A program made the position numbers and the translations under genes. Shown here in pieces: positions 1-9,622 of a stretch of 24,025 nucleotides of DNA. The notes under the pieces are model-generated. The model saw only the letters and a program-made list of their open reading frames with translations. It searched no databases and was not told the origin of the DNA. Each line of letters begins with the position of its first letter. Position 1 is the stretch's first letter. The DNA comes from Chara braunii (lineage: Eukaryota; Streptophyta; Charophyceae; Charales; Characeae), in NCBI GenBank assembly GCA_003427395.1, contig BFEA01000582.1, positions 768,870-792,894 on the forward strand. The letters are read 5' to 3'.

Positions 1-1
1 C

Positions 2-90
2 GAAACAGTTTGTCACAGCCCCTCGTTTGTTGTCCTCTTCTCCCTCTCTGCCTACGGTTTACCGGGCAGTTCTATTTGACGATATATATA
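2..90 (+). repeat. Copy A of a dispersed ~123-bp repeat
   Basis: This stretch is nearly identical to 1457-1541 and, inverted, to 1623-1705. All three share the run gaaacagtttgtcacagccc (in copy B only from gtttgtc), a pyrimidine-rich block, then accgggcag and tttgacgatata. The copy is cut by the window edge, so its 5' side cannot be seen. The family is not identified. Confidence 0.75.
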
Positions 91-589
91 TGTTAGAATA
101 GGGGACCCATGGGACATGCACACTGGCAACTGGAAAACTGCACGCCGGATCAGAACCCGACTCAAATATGTATGGGTACTATGGGACCTTTTGCAGAAAA
201 AGTAAAGGAAGTGCAAGAACCTGTTCTGTTGGCATGGACAACAGCACTGAAAGAGGGAGGGGCCCACAATCCAAAAATTGGACTGGGCAAACCATGGTAA
301 CCTCACTGTGCATACCAATGGTGACCTACCAGGTTGAGAAGATGGTCAATTGCTCAGCAATTCTCCGAGCTAATGTCCCAGGCCTGCGCCAGGAGACGCC
401 AGGGAATAGGTTGGGCATCATGCTTTGCTATCTCCCACCTACAGCTCTTTGGATTCTGCAATTTTATCCTAAGGCTTGCGTTCCTCCGGAGGCATCTCTC
501 CTTTCAACAAAGTACACAGTTCTTTCCATGCTTACAATGTTTTGATTTTGGTCAAATTCTTCATCTCTGACTCTGTGCCTGCTGAAATC
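91..589. other. Stretch with no recognisable gene
   Basis: Only short, low-complexity or unsupported frames occur here on either strand. The sequence sits between a dispersed repeat copy and a decayed LINE tail, and it may be the older part of that tail, but no motif confirms this. Confidence 0.5.
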
Positions 590-1135
590 TGAAAGCATTC
601 TTCTTTCGCTCGATGGAGCACCTCGCTCTCTAATACCATTATTAGGACCACCAATCTTGTATAACTAAAGAGGTTGGTGGTGCATGCACTCCATTCATTG
701 GCTGGTCTCTGGGACTGCTTTACTCAAGAAGATTGACCTTCCTTAAGTCCCATGGGAAATCAGAACCTACCAGTGTGTTCCTGCCGCTTCCCACCATCTC
801 CATACTTGGACCGCCATTGGACAAGCCAGTGGGCAATATTCCAGTGTTGGCGACAACACACCTTTCTGCTCCAGCTCTGTACTTGAGACCGGCCCTGGCC
901 TTCGGAGAAGACTTTCCTCAGTAGGAGCAGATTTGCGACAACACACCTTTCTGCTCCAGGTCTGTTCTTGAGACCAGCCAGTCGGGTGTGGGAAGACAAG
1001 GATGATGAATCTGCCATTGGAGTGCTCTGTGGCTCGTTGGCATCAGGCGAGCTTACATCGACCATGAAAAGCCCTCAAAGTGTCATGTTCTTGCCGGGGA
1101 GAGTCCCTGGCCCATCTCCTTGTCATCACTTGTTG
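590..1135 (-). pseudogene. Decayed LINE ORF2 C-terminal fragment (zf-RVT region)
   Basis: The DNA aligns by eye, with many substitutions and indels, to the zf-RVT part of LINE-1 at about 3600-4030. Shared landmarks are the block reading atcttgtataactaaagaggtt near 653-675 (compare 3655-3680) and a block from ctgctccaggtctgttcttgagacc to gaatctgccattggag at 950-1022 (compare 3909-3978). On the minus strand residues matching the LINE-1 WQWW region and the segment before its zinc finger can be picked out in broken frames. The block around gcgacaacacacctttctgctcca occurs twice (about 849 and 935), suggesting a small internal duplication. This is an old, inactive tail of a related LINE; its ends are approximate. 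Confidence 0.6.
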
Positions 1136-1456
1136 GGTAGGGGGAGTAGTGCCCCTTTGTCTGTACCCTTTTCTCACTGAGTAGTACCCCAAATTGGCAT
1201 CCCTTTTTCCCCTGGCCATCCTCACTCCTGTAGATCAAATGGGAGTTGGGAGAGTGGGGTTGCTGACTCATAGGCATAGAGTCCCTGTTCCTGATCGCTC
1301 CTGTAAGACAAGTGGTATGGCTGCTAAGGAACTCCCCTGATAGCAATAAGGTCACCCTGTCAGATCAGGCAGAAGTTTTTTTCTTTTTTCTTCTTTTAGC
1401 ATCTGCTAGAGCAGACAGAAGATTCCACCCTCGCCAGTGGCCTGAACCCATACATA

Positions 1457-1730
1457 GTTTGTCAGAGCCCCTCGTTTGTTGTCCTCTTCTCCCTCTCTGC
1501 CTACGGTCTACCGGGCAGTGCAGTTCTGTTTGACGATATATTCAGCCTCCTGATGAGTCGGTGCAACTCCAATGAAACAGTTTGTCACAGCCCCTCGTTC
1601 GTTTGTTGTCCTCTTCTCGCTTGTCAAACAGAGCTGCACAGTAAACCGTAGGTAGAGAGGGAGAAGAGGACAACAAATGAGGGGCTGTGACAAACTGTTT
1701 CGTCAGAGTTTCAACGACTCGTCAAAAGGA
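1457..1730. repeat. Tandem and inverted copies B, C, D of the ~123-bp repeat
   Basis: Copy B (1457-1579) and partial copy C (1574-1618) are direct repeats with a 123-bp period. Copy D (1623-1725) is inverted relative to them, so C and D form an imperfect palindrome. Each unit contains the pyrimidine tract cctcttctccctctctgcct (shortened in C). The C and D units are preceded, in their own orientation, by a CTGANGA-like heptamer, 17 nt, and GAAACAG: 1550-1580 for B/C, and 1725-1695 on the minus strand for D with the first C changed to T. Head-to-tail plus inverted arrangement is typical of PLE and related insertions, but no protein domain identifies this family. Confidence 0.8.
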
Positions 1731-2211
1731 AGAACGAACGCCACTGGCAGTCCGAAAATCTTGCCGCGCAGTAAGGCGCCCCCAGGCCCAGGTGTGCTCG
1801 TGGCTTTAAGTGCTGCAAGGGACTCTCCTTGGTTGCAGTTCGATACACATACTGACTGAGCTTGTCCGGCATGCCCCGAGGAGAAAGAGTGCCTGCTGGC
1901 GGTGGGTGTGGCGCGTTGTGTGTGATAAATGGATGACTTGGAGCGCTGGTTCATCTCTCCTGTTATACGCTATATGCAACCAAGATCAGGGCATGATTGG
2001 TGCTGCTGGTCTCAGATATGGAGCTTTATTTCTCAATAACACATTGATACTGCCAAGGTTTTTTCCATCGAGATGGCTGTGAGCTTCCTTGATTAGCACG
2101 GATTGGGTTCCCTGTACGCTGAGTCGCTTGGCCAGGGGAATTATGGTTTTCCGTACGTCTTGTTCCTTTGTCAAGAAAAACTACGTGCTGACTTACTGAA
2201 GACGACTGGTC
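1731..2211. other. Stretch with no recognisable gene
   Basis: Short overlapping frames exist on both strands, none with a recognisable motif and none clearly coding. I see nothing else to annotate here. Confidence 0.5.
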
Positions 2212-2220
2212 TTGACATCT

Positions 2221-2409
2221 GTTTTTTTTCTTTTTCTTTTTTTCTTTTTTTTTCCCACGGCAAGTCTAATATTCCCTATTTTCGCACATAAAAGAAGTAT
2301 TGCACAAACCTGCAAAAACGCCCCCCCCCTAAAAAAAACCAGAGTATTGCAGCTTCGCGCCAACGCAAAGTGGCTAGCTATATGGGCAACAAAAGAATAT
2401 AGAAACTCT

Positions 2410-2440
<31 letters not shown>
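2221..2440. repeat. Low-complexity T/C-rich tracts ending in a 29-T run
   Basis: T-rich tracts lie at 2221-2254, a C-run followed by an A-run at about 2322-2338, and an uninterrupted run of 29 T at 2412-2440. Read on the minus strand, the last run is a 29-A tail immediately 3' of the repeat copy at 2441-2575, so it is best explained as the poly(A) tail of a retrotransposed copy, possibly of LINE-1 itself. Lysine- or phenylalanine-rich frames across it are artefacts of composition. Confidence 0.8.
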
Positions 2441-2442
<2 letters not shown>

Positions 2443-2575
2443 AGAAACAACCCGAGCAGCTGCTAGGGGTGCTGATAAGAGCAGACACCACTAGCATGCT
2501 CGGGGAGGCTCCATCTATTAGTGGGGAGCAGCACCTGCTGGAAATCGGGTCCAGCTTCCCTTGACAGTGTAACAG
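2441..2575 (-). repeat. Poly(A)-linked repeat family S, copy 1 (LINE-1 3' end or SINE)
   Basis: Read on the minus strand this begins near 2575 with tcaagggaagctggaccc, continues through ccagcaggtgctgctcccca and a block close to the family core (ccccactaatagatggagcc), and ends in the poly(A) equivalent at 2440. Its 105 bp upstream of the A-run match copy 3 (14079-14196); its upstream part matches 13842-13880. Because it sits where the LINE-1 3' end is expected, it may be the LINE-1 tail, with the short copies being 5'-truncated LINEs or SINEs that borrowed this tail. Confidence 0.75.
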
Positions 2576-2776
2576 TCATTGTTATGGAAGCAGATTCAAC
2601 CCACATCGCACCCAAGTGCACAGTCTACCAAGCCATCATATGAGTAGTCGTAGGTAGCCCATAGCTACCCAATCTGCCAGCTGTCGTCGTGATCCGGGTG
2701 GCGTGTCTCGCTGCCCATGGGCTCAAGGCGAGGGGGACTGTGAGCCTTTTGCAGTGACTGAATCGTCGTTATCCTG

Positions 2777-3292
2777 TCATCCAGGGGGGCAGGCCGTGGC
2801 TGCACCCACTTCGGGGCGCTCCTGTCCCTCCCAGTCACTGTAGTGTTGTATGTTTTGTTGTGTAGTCGTCCTTATCTCCTTAACCGGGTTCCAGGCACTG
2901 TCGTCGTATAATGTCCAGTGTCTTTTGTCGCATTGCCTGCCTTGCACAGTCGTTGGCCTCAGGAAATATCTTGCTGTTCTCGCCTTCACTATACTCATCT
3001 TCGCTCCTCTCCGCCATAACTCCCTTGCTGCAGCCTGTGTAGGAACTGTTATCTGCATTCCAGCCCAACTGCACTCACCCATAGTCTCAATCTCATCTGT
3101 CAGCTGTATTCTTTGAGTGGGCCGGCATGGGTGTGTCACTTGTGCAGAGGAGGGCAGGGGTTGGGAGGGGCGGGGAGGGAGTTGCTGGGGCCGGGCAGAC
3201 CGGGACGAGCGGAGACAGACGAAACGTAGGAACAGGGCCCCAACTGTGGGGACGGGGGTTCGACTGCGAAGACCCCAGCAATGGGGGCACAC
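2777..3292 (-). CDS. Unrecognised frame in the LINE-1 3' region
   Basis: An open frame of 171 codons lies just downstream of the TGA (3304-3302) taken as the end of ORF2, and in the same frame as the ORF2 tail. The second half looks protein-like (mixed charged and hydrophobic residues, for example a stretch around GECSWAGMQITVPTQAAARE), while the first half is Pro/Arg-rich. I do not recognise any domain. It could be a C-terminal extension of ORF2 cut off by one stop codon, or untranslated 3' sequence that happens to stay open in GC-rich DNA. It ends at a TGA at 2779-2777. Confidence 0.3.
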   Translation of the reverse strand: MCPHCWGLRSRTPVPTVGALFLRFVCLRSSRSARPQQLPPRPSQPLPSSAQVTHPCRPTQRIQLTDEIETMGECSWAGMQITVPTQAAARELWRRGAKMSIVKARTARYFLRPTTVQGRQCDKRHWTLYDDSAWNPVKEIRTTTQQNIQHYSDWEGQERPEVGAATACPPG

Positions 3293-3301
3293 CGTTGGGA
3301 G

Positions 3302-5060
3302 TCACTGTATCAGCACGAAGCTGGGCTGCAGGTAGGGGACCTGGAAGGTGTGAAAGGGTCTCCTTTGCCACGTTGGCTCTGAGCTTCTCCAGTGCTTCCA
3401 GCGGATGTTAGAGTTAGCATCCAATTCCAAGAATGCTCGGCCCGGGTCCTGCCAGAGCTGGAGGTTGACTTCCTTAAGGGACTCCTTGATCGTGGGATCC
3501 TTCTCCTCCCGATAGCTCCGTATGAAGTTTTTTCCAGGCCCCTTGAGTATGGGATCTGATTTCGTCTTCTATTACTTGTTGGGCTTGCAGTAACCCGAAC
3601 TGATGATCTCTTCTTTCAAAGGCACATCTGGCTCTCCAGGCCAGCATAAGGATCTGTAATCTCGTATAGTTGAAAAGGTTTGTTGCATAGGGCGACCATT
3701 GGAACTGACTGGGTTGTTTCTTCCCAAGCAGCAAGAGACTGAGGTCCCACGGGATGTGCTGGCCCGTGAGGGAGTGGAAGGCAGCGTCCCACCACTGCCA
3801 CAGTTGAGTGACCGTAGGGCAGGTGAGCAAACAGTGCTCCAGCGTTGCCCTGGCCGGCGATGACGACCTGCCGCAGTAGGTACAGATGGGTGACAGCAGC
3901 CCTTTTTGCTCCAAGTCTGTCCGCAAGACCAACCAGTCAGGGGTAGGCAAGCATCGGTGCAGAATCTGCCATTGGAGGGCACGCAGGCTGGTGGGCATGA
4001 TCTTGGCATATTTAGCCCAAGGTGGATTGTCCATTATTCCCGACTGTAGGGGCGAGTCGCGATCCCACCTCTTTGCCAATGTTTGGTCAATGGTGGTGGT
4101 GGAGCGCGAAGCTCTGTATCCTCCTTTGACCGTATAGTCCCACACATGCATGGGTTTCGGTCCAGCCCATTCCCATTCTGCTGGGTCAAAAGGCAGTCTG
4201 ACTACTGGTATTGCGGGTTCGTATACAAAGAGCGCTTCTTGGGGGTCCCCTACCACCCGCACATGCATCAGACCCGCCCAATTCACTAGCTCATCCAATT
4301 CCTCGTTCCTCATGAGTTTAGAGAGTCTGACGCCTGGTTCATGGGGAACATACGCTTCGAGCCGGCATCTACCTTCGTCATTTCTGCAAACTTTTTATAT
4401 GGTGAGCGGTGTGGGGAGGTGCGCACTTTGGATAACCCAGTCATTCAGCTGGATCTTCGGGCCTTCTTGTAGCGTTATCCACCAAGCCAGGGGGAGAGCC
4501 TTCCTGATCTTCTGCAATCTGTCACCCACATCCCTTGCACGTTTGAGCCTTAGTTGCAACCGGTCAGCTGTGACCCATTCATTTGTTTTAATGTCCCACA
4601 GGTCCCCCACCGTAAACACCCTTTTTTTTGCTTAGGTGAGCCAAGGGGAGGTATTGGAAAGGCTAAGCGGGCTACCATTGTCATCGAGGATGAAGGGGTT
4701 GTCGAATAGCGGTTGCCTCCATATTTCCTGCCATCTGTTTGGGATTGGCTTTTGCTGTGGCCCTCTTGTCCTCCACAGTTTAACCATATAAGACCAGAGA
4801 GGATCAGAGAGCAGGTCCATCCTGGCCGCCCTGCGCGGATCGTTCCTATGGCCCTGTTTCGGGGGGGAGGGGATTGTCCAATGCTTGTTGGTCAGCCATC
4901 GGAACGGATGCAGTGCGTTGATCGGTGCTGAATCCGGGGCCAAGGTGGCAATCTGCAGGCTAGCCAGTTGTGCCCACGAAACGTTGTCACCTATCAGCAA
5001 CCTAATCAACACTTTGAAAATTAGTGCCTCACTTTCTCTTTTCGGATCCAGTATTCCCAG
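3302..5060 (-). pseudogene. LINE-1 ORF2 C-terminal part with zf-RVT zinc finger
   Basis: One frame covers 5060-3485 and is cut by TAA at 4634-4632 and 4397-4395. The zf-RVT finger sits in the last open segment (4313-3474): CTYC at residues 144-147 followed by EHC and C at 159-165, then the LWQWW tryptophan cluster. This finger is characteristic of plant LINE RTs. A frameshift near 3485 moves the tail (SLKEVNLQLWQ onward) into another frame that ends at TGA 3304-3302. The homologous tail of the plus-strand LINE-2 (13391-13696) supports reading this tail as coding. Confidence 0.85.
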
Positions 5061-6510
5061 TCCTCCCTTGGTCCGTGAGGACGTCCCAGCTCACATGCTG
5101 CACACACCTCTGGGTTTTGGCACTGTTTTTCCAGAGGTATGTGGAGAGCGCTTTTCTCAATCTGGCGTACTGTTTGTTGTTGAGTGGCCAGACTGCTAGT
5201 TTGTACCAAATGGCAGCCAATACAGCATTGTTTATTGCCAGAGCCCTTCCAACTATCGAGGTGTGCAGACCTTCCCATTTCGCCAGCCTGTCAATCGCCA
5301 TATTGACAAGCATATCCCCGTGATCCGGGGGGGGGACCAGAGCCGTCAATCTCACCCCCAATATTCTGATGGCATCCTCCTTCATCGCCCATGCCATAGG
5401 CGACTCAGGCGGTGGTGGGTCCCCCCCTGGGTGGAGCCACCAGCCTTCCGTCTTTGAGCCCCAATTGACTTTCATGTCTGCTGCTAATGAGAAGAGGTGT
5501 ATGACTTGTGTAAGGGCTCGTATGCTACCCTCATCTGCTTTAATGAGAACCGTTAGGTCGTCTGCGAACATGGATGTCACCGGAATGAGATGGTCAGGGA
5601 TTTCTGGGATAGGCACTTTGCTGATCCCCGGGTGAGATCTGATCTTCGAGGCGAGGGCTTCCATCACGATCACAAACAGCAGAGGCGCTATAGGGTCCCC
5701 CTGGCGGACTGACCGTTGGAGGTGTATTGGAGGTGATAGATGGTCATTGAGCATGATGTTAGTAGTGGCCATCCTGTGGAGGAGCTGTACCCTGTTACAA
5801 AAGGCCGGGCCAAATTCATCCTAGCCAAGCACATGTCCAGGAAATCCCAGTCGACGTGGTCATATGCTTTCTCAAAGTCTATAAACATGATAGCTGCTTG
5901 GGCTTTTCGTTGCCTCGCATATCTGATGGTTTCGTTGACCAGCAGGATATTGTCTTGGATGTTGCGGTTGGGCATGAAGCCCGTCTGGTCAGGGTGGATG
6001 AGCATATTCATATGGGGCAGCAATCTCTTGGTCAAGGCTTTGGCCACTAGCTTATATGGGACAGGGAGGAGGGTTATGGGTCTGTAATTCCTGATATCCT
6101 CCCTGTCCCCCTTTTTATAGATGAGTGTAGTCACCCCTTGGCCGATCATGCCCCCGAAGGTGCCACATTGCTGGACCCCCAAAATATAGTCCAACAGATC
6201 CTCTTTTAGCAGATCCCAGAATTGCACCTAGAATTCTTTCGGAAATGAGTCTATGCCTGGCGTCTTCTCATCTTCCATATCCTGTAGCGCTTCCCAAATA
6301 TCTTGTTGGGTAAGAGGGCGATCAAGCTCGTCCTTTTGGGCCTCTGTAAGACTCGCGTGGACAGTTGACAACAATTCTTGTCTCGCGCGGTGGACCTCTT
6401 CCGGGGGTTTGGTCGGCGTTTGAGAGGTGAACAGATGTCGATAATACTGGGCAGCGTAGTCAGTTATGGTGTATGCATTGGTTGCACGAGGGGCTGCTGC
6501 ATCCAGCGGA
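5029..6510 (-). pseudogene. LINE-1 ORF2 reverse transcriptase domain
   Basis: The frame enters at about 6510 with a segment ending in PGIDSFPKEF, the LINE RT motif 0 region, then a TAG near 6237 where the family usually has an aromatic residue. Next come YRPITLL, HPDQTGFMPNRNIQDNILL, and palm motif A in FIDFEKAYDHVDW (catalytic Asp at about 5876). After a frameshift near 5810, RQGDPIAPLLF gives motif B (about 5706-5674) and MFADDLTVL gives motif C with the paired Asp residues (about 5568-5542). These are the signature residues of L1-clade RT. The downstream thumb region runs to another frameshift near 5060. Confidence 0.9.
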
Positions 6511-6514
6511 TGCC

Positions 6515-7969
6515 TCAGTGTCGGGACAGTATTAGTCTTGCTCTGCCTTTTGCTTTGCGAAAAAAGGCCTTCGACATGGTCCCATCAGTGTGCGCCCGTT
6601 TGATTCTGGCCTGGATCCTCCAAGCTTGTGTCTGCCTTTCGAGGTATTCTTGGAGGTGGGTTCTGGCATCTTGCAACGTATCATAGGTGGGACCGTGGAG
6701 GGGGTCCCTCATGATCTGTTCATCCCAGTCTTCAAGGTCCTGCATCAGTTTTTTGAGGACAACCTTGCGGTCTCTTGCGTGTTGGATGGAGAACTTTTTG
6801 GCTCTCTCCCTCATCTGAGCCATTCCCTCATTAAACCATTTCACACGGTCACCTGATATCCGTTTCCGGGTCTACCAATATGCCCAGAATGCGTTAATAT
6901 GCTCTTTAAAACTCGTCAGGGGGAGAAGGGACTTATTCAGTTTAAAGAATCTCGGCCCTCTCTTGATGTGGGAGTGGAATGAAAGGCCCAGTGTGATCAT
7001 TCGATGGTCAAACGACTTGCAGGGGCTGATTGCTGTGATTTCCGCTGTGGTGACAAGACCCTGCAGTTCGGCTGACACAAGCGTGAGGTAAATACGAGAA
7101 TTGGAGTGACCCTGCTCGCCCCTGGATGACAGGCATGTGTACGACCGTTGGCCTGGGTGCAGCTGTCTATACATGTCTTCCAGTTCTCGGTCCGCCATGA
7201 GCTGCTTAAGCATAAGCACGTCCGGCCCTAGAGGAGCCTGCAGCCGGTCCGCTTGGTTTAGACGCTGGGAGGCCGATCTGCAGTCCAATGCTGGGTCAAG
7301 CGCTGTGTTGAAATCCCCAGCCAGGACCAGCGGAGCATCATCCGGGAGCAGTTGATGGAGGGAGAGTCAGAACTCCACCCTGGCCGCGGGGTCATTTGGT
7401 GCGTAGATGCTGGCCAGGTAGAACTCTTCGTCCTCATGTGCAACCTTGAGACAAACCCACCTACCTTGCCGATCATCATGTGTCATCTGCAGCGGTTTGA
7501 GTCTCTAGGAGGGGGGGAGCCAGATCGCTACGCCTGCCGATGCTCTCTCTGTGGATGGAGCCGAAAAAGCAGCATATGGCCACACTGTTTTTGCCTTCGC
7601 GGCATGTGTCGGGGTATCTTGTAAGTGTGTCTCTTGAATGCACACTGCATCAGGCCATGTTCCCGAGACCGGGGACTTAATCATGTTCCATATTGCTTCT
7701 TTTTTATCGGCTGTTGCTTGAATCAGGCCATTTACATTGAGAGAGCGAACATCGATGTCTGCGCGGGCCAGTTTGGTTGCCCATTGGGGCGGCCTTTTAA
7801 CTCGTGGGAAAACTGGAGGTGAAGGGGGGTGGCAGACAGGCTGGGGGGGGGGAGATGGCGGGGCACGAGGAGGCACGGAAGACCGCGCTGTTCCCTGGAG
7901 GAGGGGAAGGGGGGGAGGTGTATCTGAGGGCCGAGCCAGTGGTGGGCAATTCATTACTGTGTGCAGCAT
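6515..7969 (-). pseudogene. LINE-1 ORF2 N-terminal part: APE-type endonuclease and linker
   Basis: A proline-rich leader of ~65 residues is followed by the apurinic-endonuclease fold of L1-type elements. Visible motifs are LNVNG (residues 77-81, the N of the first metal site), IQETHL with the catalytic Glu at residue 113, an RQGRW strand and YAPND after the first stop, LAGDFNTAL near 7330-7304, and FDHRMI near 7012-6995, the terminal Asp-His pair. The segment after 6844 is a charged helical linker that usually precedes the RT. One frame holds throughout, interrupted by TAG (7505), TGA (7367) and TAG (6872). All expected endonuclease catalytic motifs are present; only the stops disable it. Confidence 0.88.
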
Positions 7970-8743
7970 TACTATAGCGGGGTAGATTCAACCAGCGTCC
8001 ATTGCAGTCAACGGAGGTCAGGCCATAATTTTAACGGGGCGCAGGTTTTGCGGGTCGTCCCACTGGTTGTGCTTGTCAAGCACATTGTCTTCCAAAAACG
8101 CCTGCATGAAGACAAGGACTCTACTAGCAGTCCAGGCCCCGTTCGTCATAAACCTTGTTGTGTACATCTCCATCAGTTGGTGGTGGTTGAACCAACCCGG
8201 GTCTATTCTGGTTTTGCACATCGATGTTTTAGGACGAAGCAGCAGCAGAACCGGTATTATCCCTTTGGGGAAGGAGAGGTTTTCAGGGAGCACAGCCCCC
8301 AACACATCTTTCGTGTTTGTTTCGGCGGCCCAATATTTCAATCTTTTCAAAATAACTGCGACAGAGGGGTTGCCCCTCCAGCCTTCCACTGTGAGCTCTG
8401 ATAGGGCAGGGGTCACCTTCTGATGTAAGGGGCGATGCTGTCGGTGCGTCGGGGGGCCCAGACGCAGGAGCCACTGCCCATCCTCCTTCTCCCGTCTGAT
8501 AGGGAAGATGACCACCCCCGGTGGCATAGCCACTGGGGTGTTGTCATCTTCTTGCAGTCTGACCTGTTCTCTAAGTTTTGTTGGACGAATGTCAACAGCC
8601 CACTCTTCGTCTGATCGGGAGGTATCATCGACATCATCATCATGGATGATTTGGATGCCGTTGGCCCGGGCCCGAAGGGGCGCATCCGAAGGGCTAGAGC
8701 AGACAATCTCACGGGACCCATGTTCATTCTCCAACTGTGGGGG

Positions 8744-8815
8744 CAGCTGTTGGTGGTCGTGTTGTTGAAGCCCGTCCGGCAGCTGTTAGTGGTCGTGTTG
8801 TTGAAGCCCGTCCGA
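8744..8815 (-). repeat. 36-bp tandem duplication in LINE-1 ORF1
   Basis: Two adjacent 36-bp units (8744-8779 and 8780-8815) encode a 12-residue repeat containing DGLQQHDH. The only clear difference is one C/T that turns a CAA in one unit into TAA (8788-8786) in the other, so the duplicate shows directly which codon the stop replaced. Confidence 0.9.
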
Positions 8816-9409
8816 TGGTCCGTGCTGGTCCCGCGACTGCATAAGCCCCAGTTGCTGGTTGTTTTGCTGAAGCCCATCCAACGGTCCTTGCTGCTGTCCC
8901 CCAGGCTGTGGTAGGGTATGCAGTGTGGTGCACAATTCCTGTACCAGCGTTTTGGGCCATCCTAGTCCTTCGTGAAGGAACGCTTCAGCCGAGTGCTGTG
9001 GTCGTGATTGGACATCGTCCGGCTGTTTTCCTTTGAAGCAGGACTTGGCATAGCTCTCAATTTTGTCGAGGAAGTCATTGACCACCAAGACAATGGCAGC
9101 TCCCACGTCCATCCAGTCAATCTCAGACACTGTCTTGTATTTTTCAACAGTGGCCAGCACCCTTGGGCTGTACATCAGCACCCTTTTGGCTTCCCCCCAA
9201 TATCTGTTTTGCAGGTCGTTTCCTTTCTTGTCCTCTGCCATCAAGAATATCTTGGATAATGTCCAGTCCGTCAGGAAGGCGAGTTTCTGCTGGACTTCCT
9301 CGGTGGCTGCGAGCGGTGGAGGGCAGGCTTCTTCGAGGGGCATGCCCGGGGGGACAGCCTCCCTCTCCATCTCCACATCCCCCTGTTGGTCCTGCCTCTA
9401 GTCCAGCTG

Positions 9410-9432
9410 NGGNGGGNNGGGGGGGGGGGGGN
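9410..9432. other. Ambiguous N-containing poly-G tract
   Basis: Six N bases are mixed with a long G-run, so the length and sequence are unreliable. The ORF1 reading frame differs on the two sides of it, which a small length error in this tract would explain. Confidence 0.95.
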
Positions 9433-9506
9433 GAAGTGTCCATGTCTTGCGGTTTCTGACCGTCGTCATACCAGGAGGGGAGCGCAATGGAGGGGTGCTC
9501 CGGCAG

Positions 9507-9622
9507 GTATGGCAGCTGGCATTGGTGCGCTCGCTGTCTTTCCGCCTGTCTCTTATACACATCTAGATGTGTATAAGAGACAGGTATGGCAGCTGGCATT
9601 GGTGCGCTCGCTGTCTTTCCGC
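9507..9622. other. Nextera (Tn5 mosaic-end) junction adapter with 39-bp flanking duplication: library artefact
   Basis: Positions 9546-9564 and 9565-9583 are the 19-bp Tn5 mosaic end in its two orientations, joined back to back as in a Nextera mate-pair junction. The 39 bp at 9507-9545 are repeated exactly at 9584-9622. Translated, the adapter gives VSYTHLDVYKRQ, a well-known contaminant peptide in protein databases. Removing 77 bp (adapter plus one copy) joins the Q-rich ORF1 frame above 9622 to the open frame below 9507. Confidence 0.97.

Larger units (their letters stand above)
3302..7969 (-). pseudogene. LINE-1 ORF2 (endonuclease / reverse transcriptase / zf-RVT), broken
   Basis: ORF2 of an L1-type LINE, about 1,550 codons if the frames are followed. 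The start is taken as the ATG at 7969-7967, 48 nt after the ORF1 stop. Frames are rem-1 (7969 to ~6515), then a shift to the RT frame (~6510 to ~5810), a second shift (~5810 to ~5060), a third frame (~5060 to ~3485), and a short tail in a fourth segment ending at TGA 3304-3302. In-frame stops are TAG 7507-7505, TGA 7369-7367, TAG 6874-6872, TAG about 6237, TAA 4634-4632 and TAA 4397-4395. The protein would nick DNA and reverse transcribe the element RNA in the nucleus. Catalytic motifs are still readable, so loss of function is fairly recent. Domains are listed separately. Confidence 0.88.

Noticed and set aside
1550-1580. A functional hammerhead ribozyme
   Set aside because: Stem I does not pair and the stem II bases of this copy are mismatched; at most it is a decayed or coincidental core.
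2193-2466. Lys-rich and Phe-rich open frames across the T-run
   Set aside because: They are produced by homopolymer tracts on both strands and have no coding support.
9546-9583. A perfect inverted repeat that looks like paired Tn5 transposon ends
   Set aside because: It is exactly two mosaic ends with no transposase or cargo between them and a 39-bp, not 9-bp, flanking duplication in a eukaryotic LINE; a library adapter explains it.
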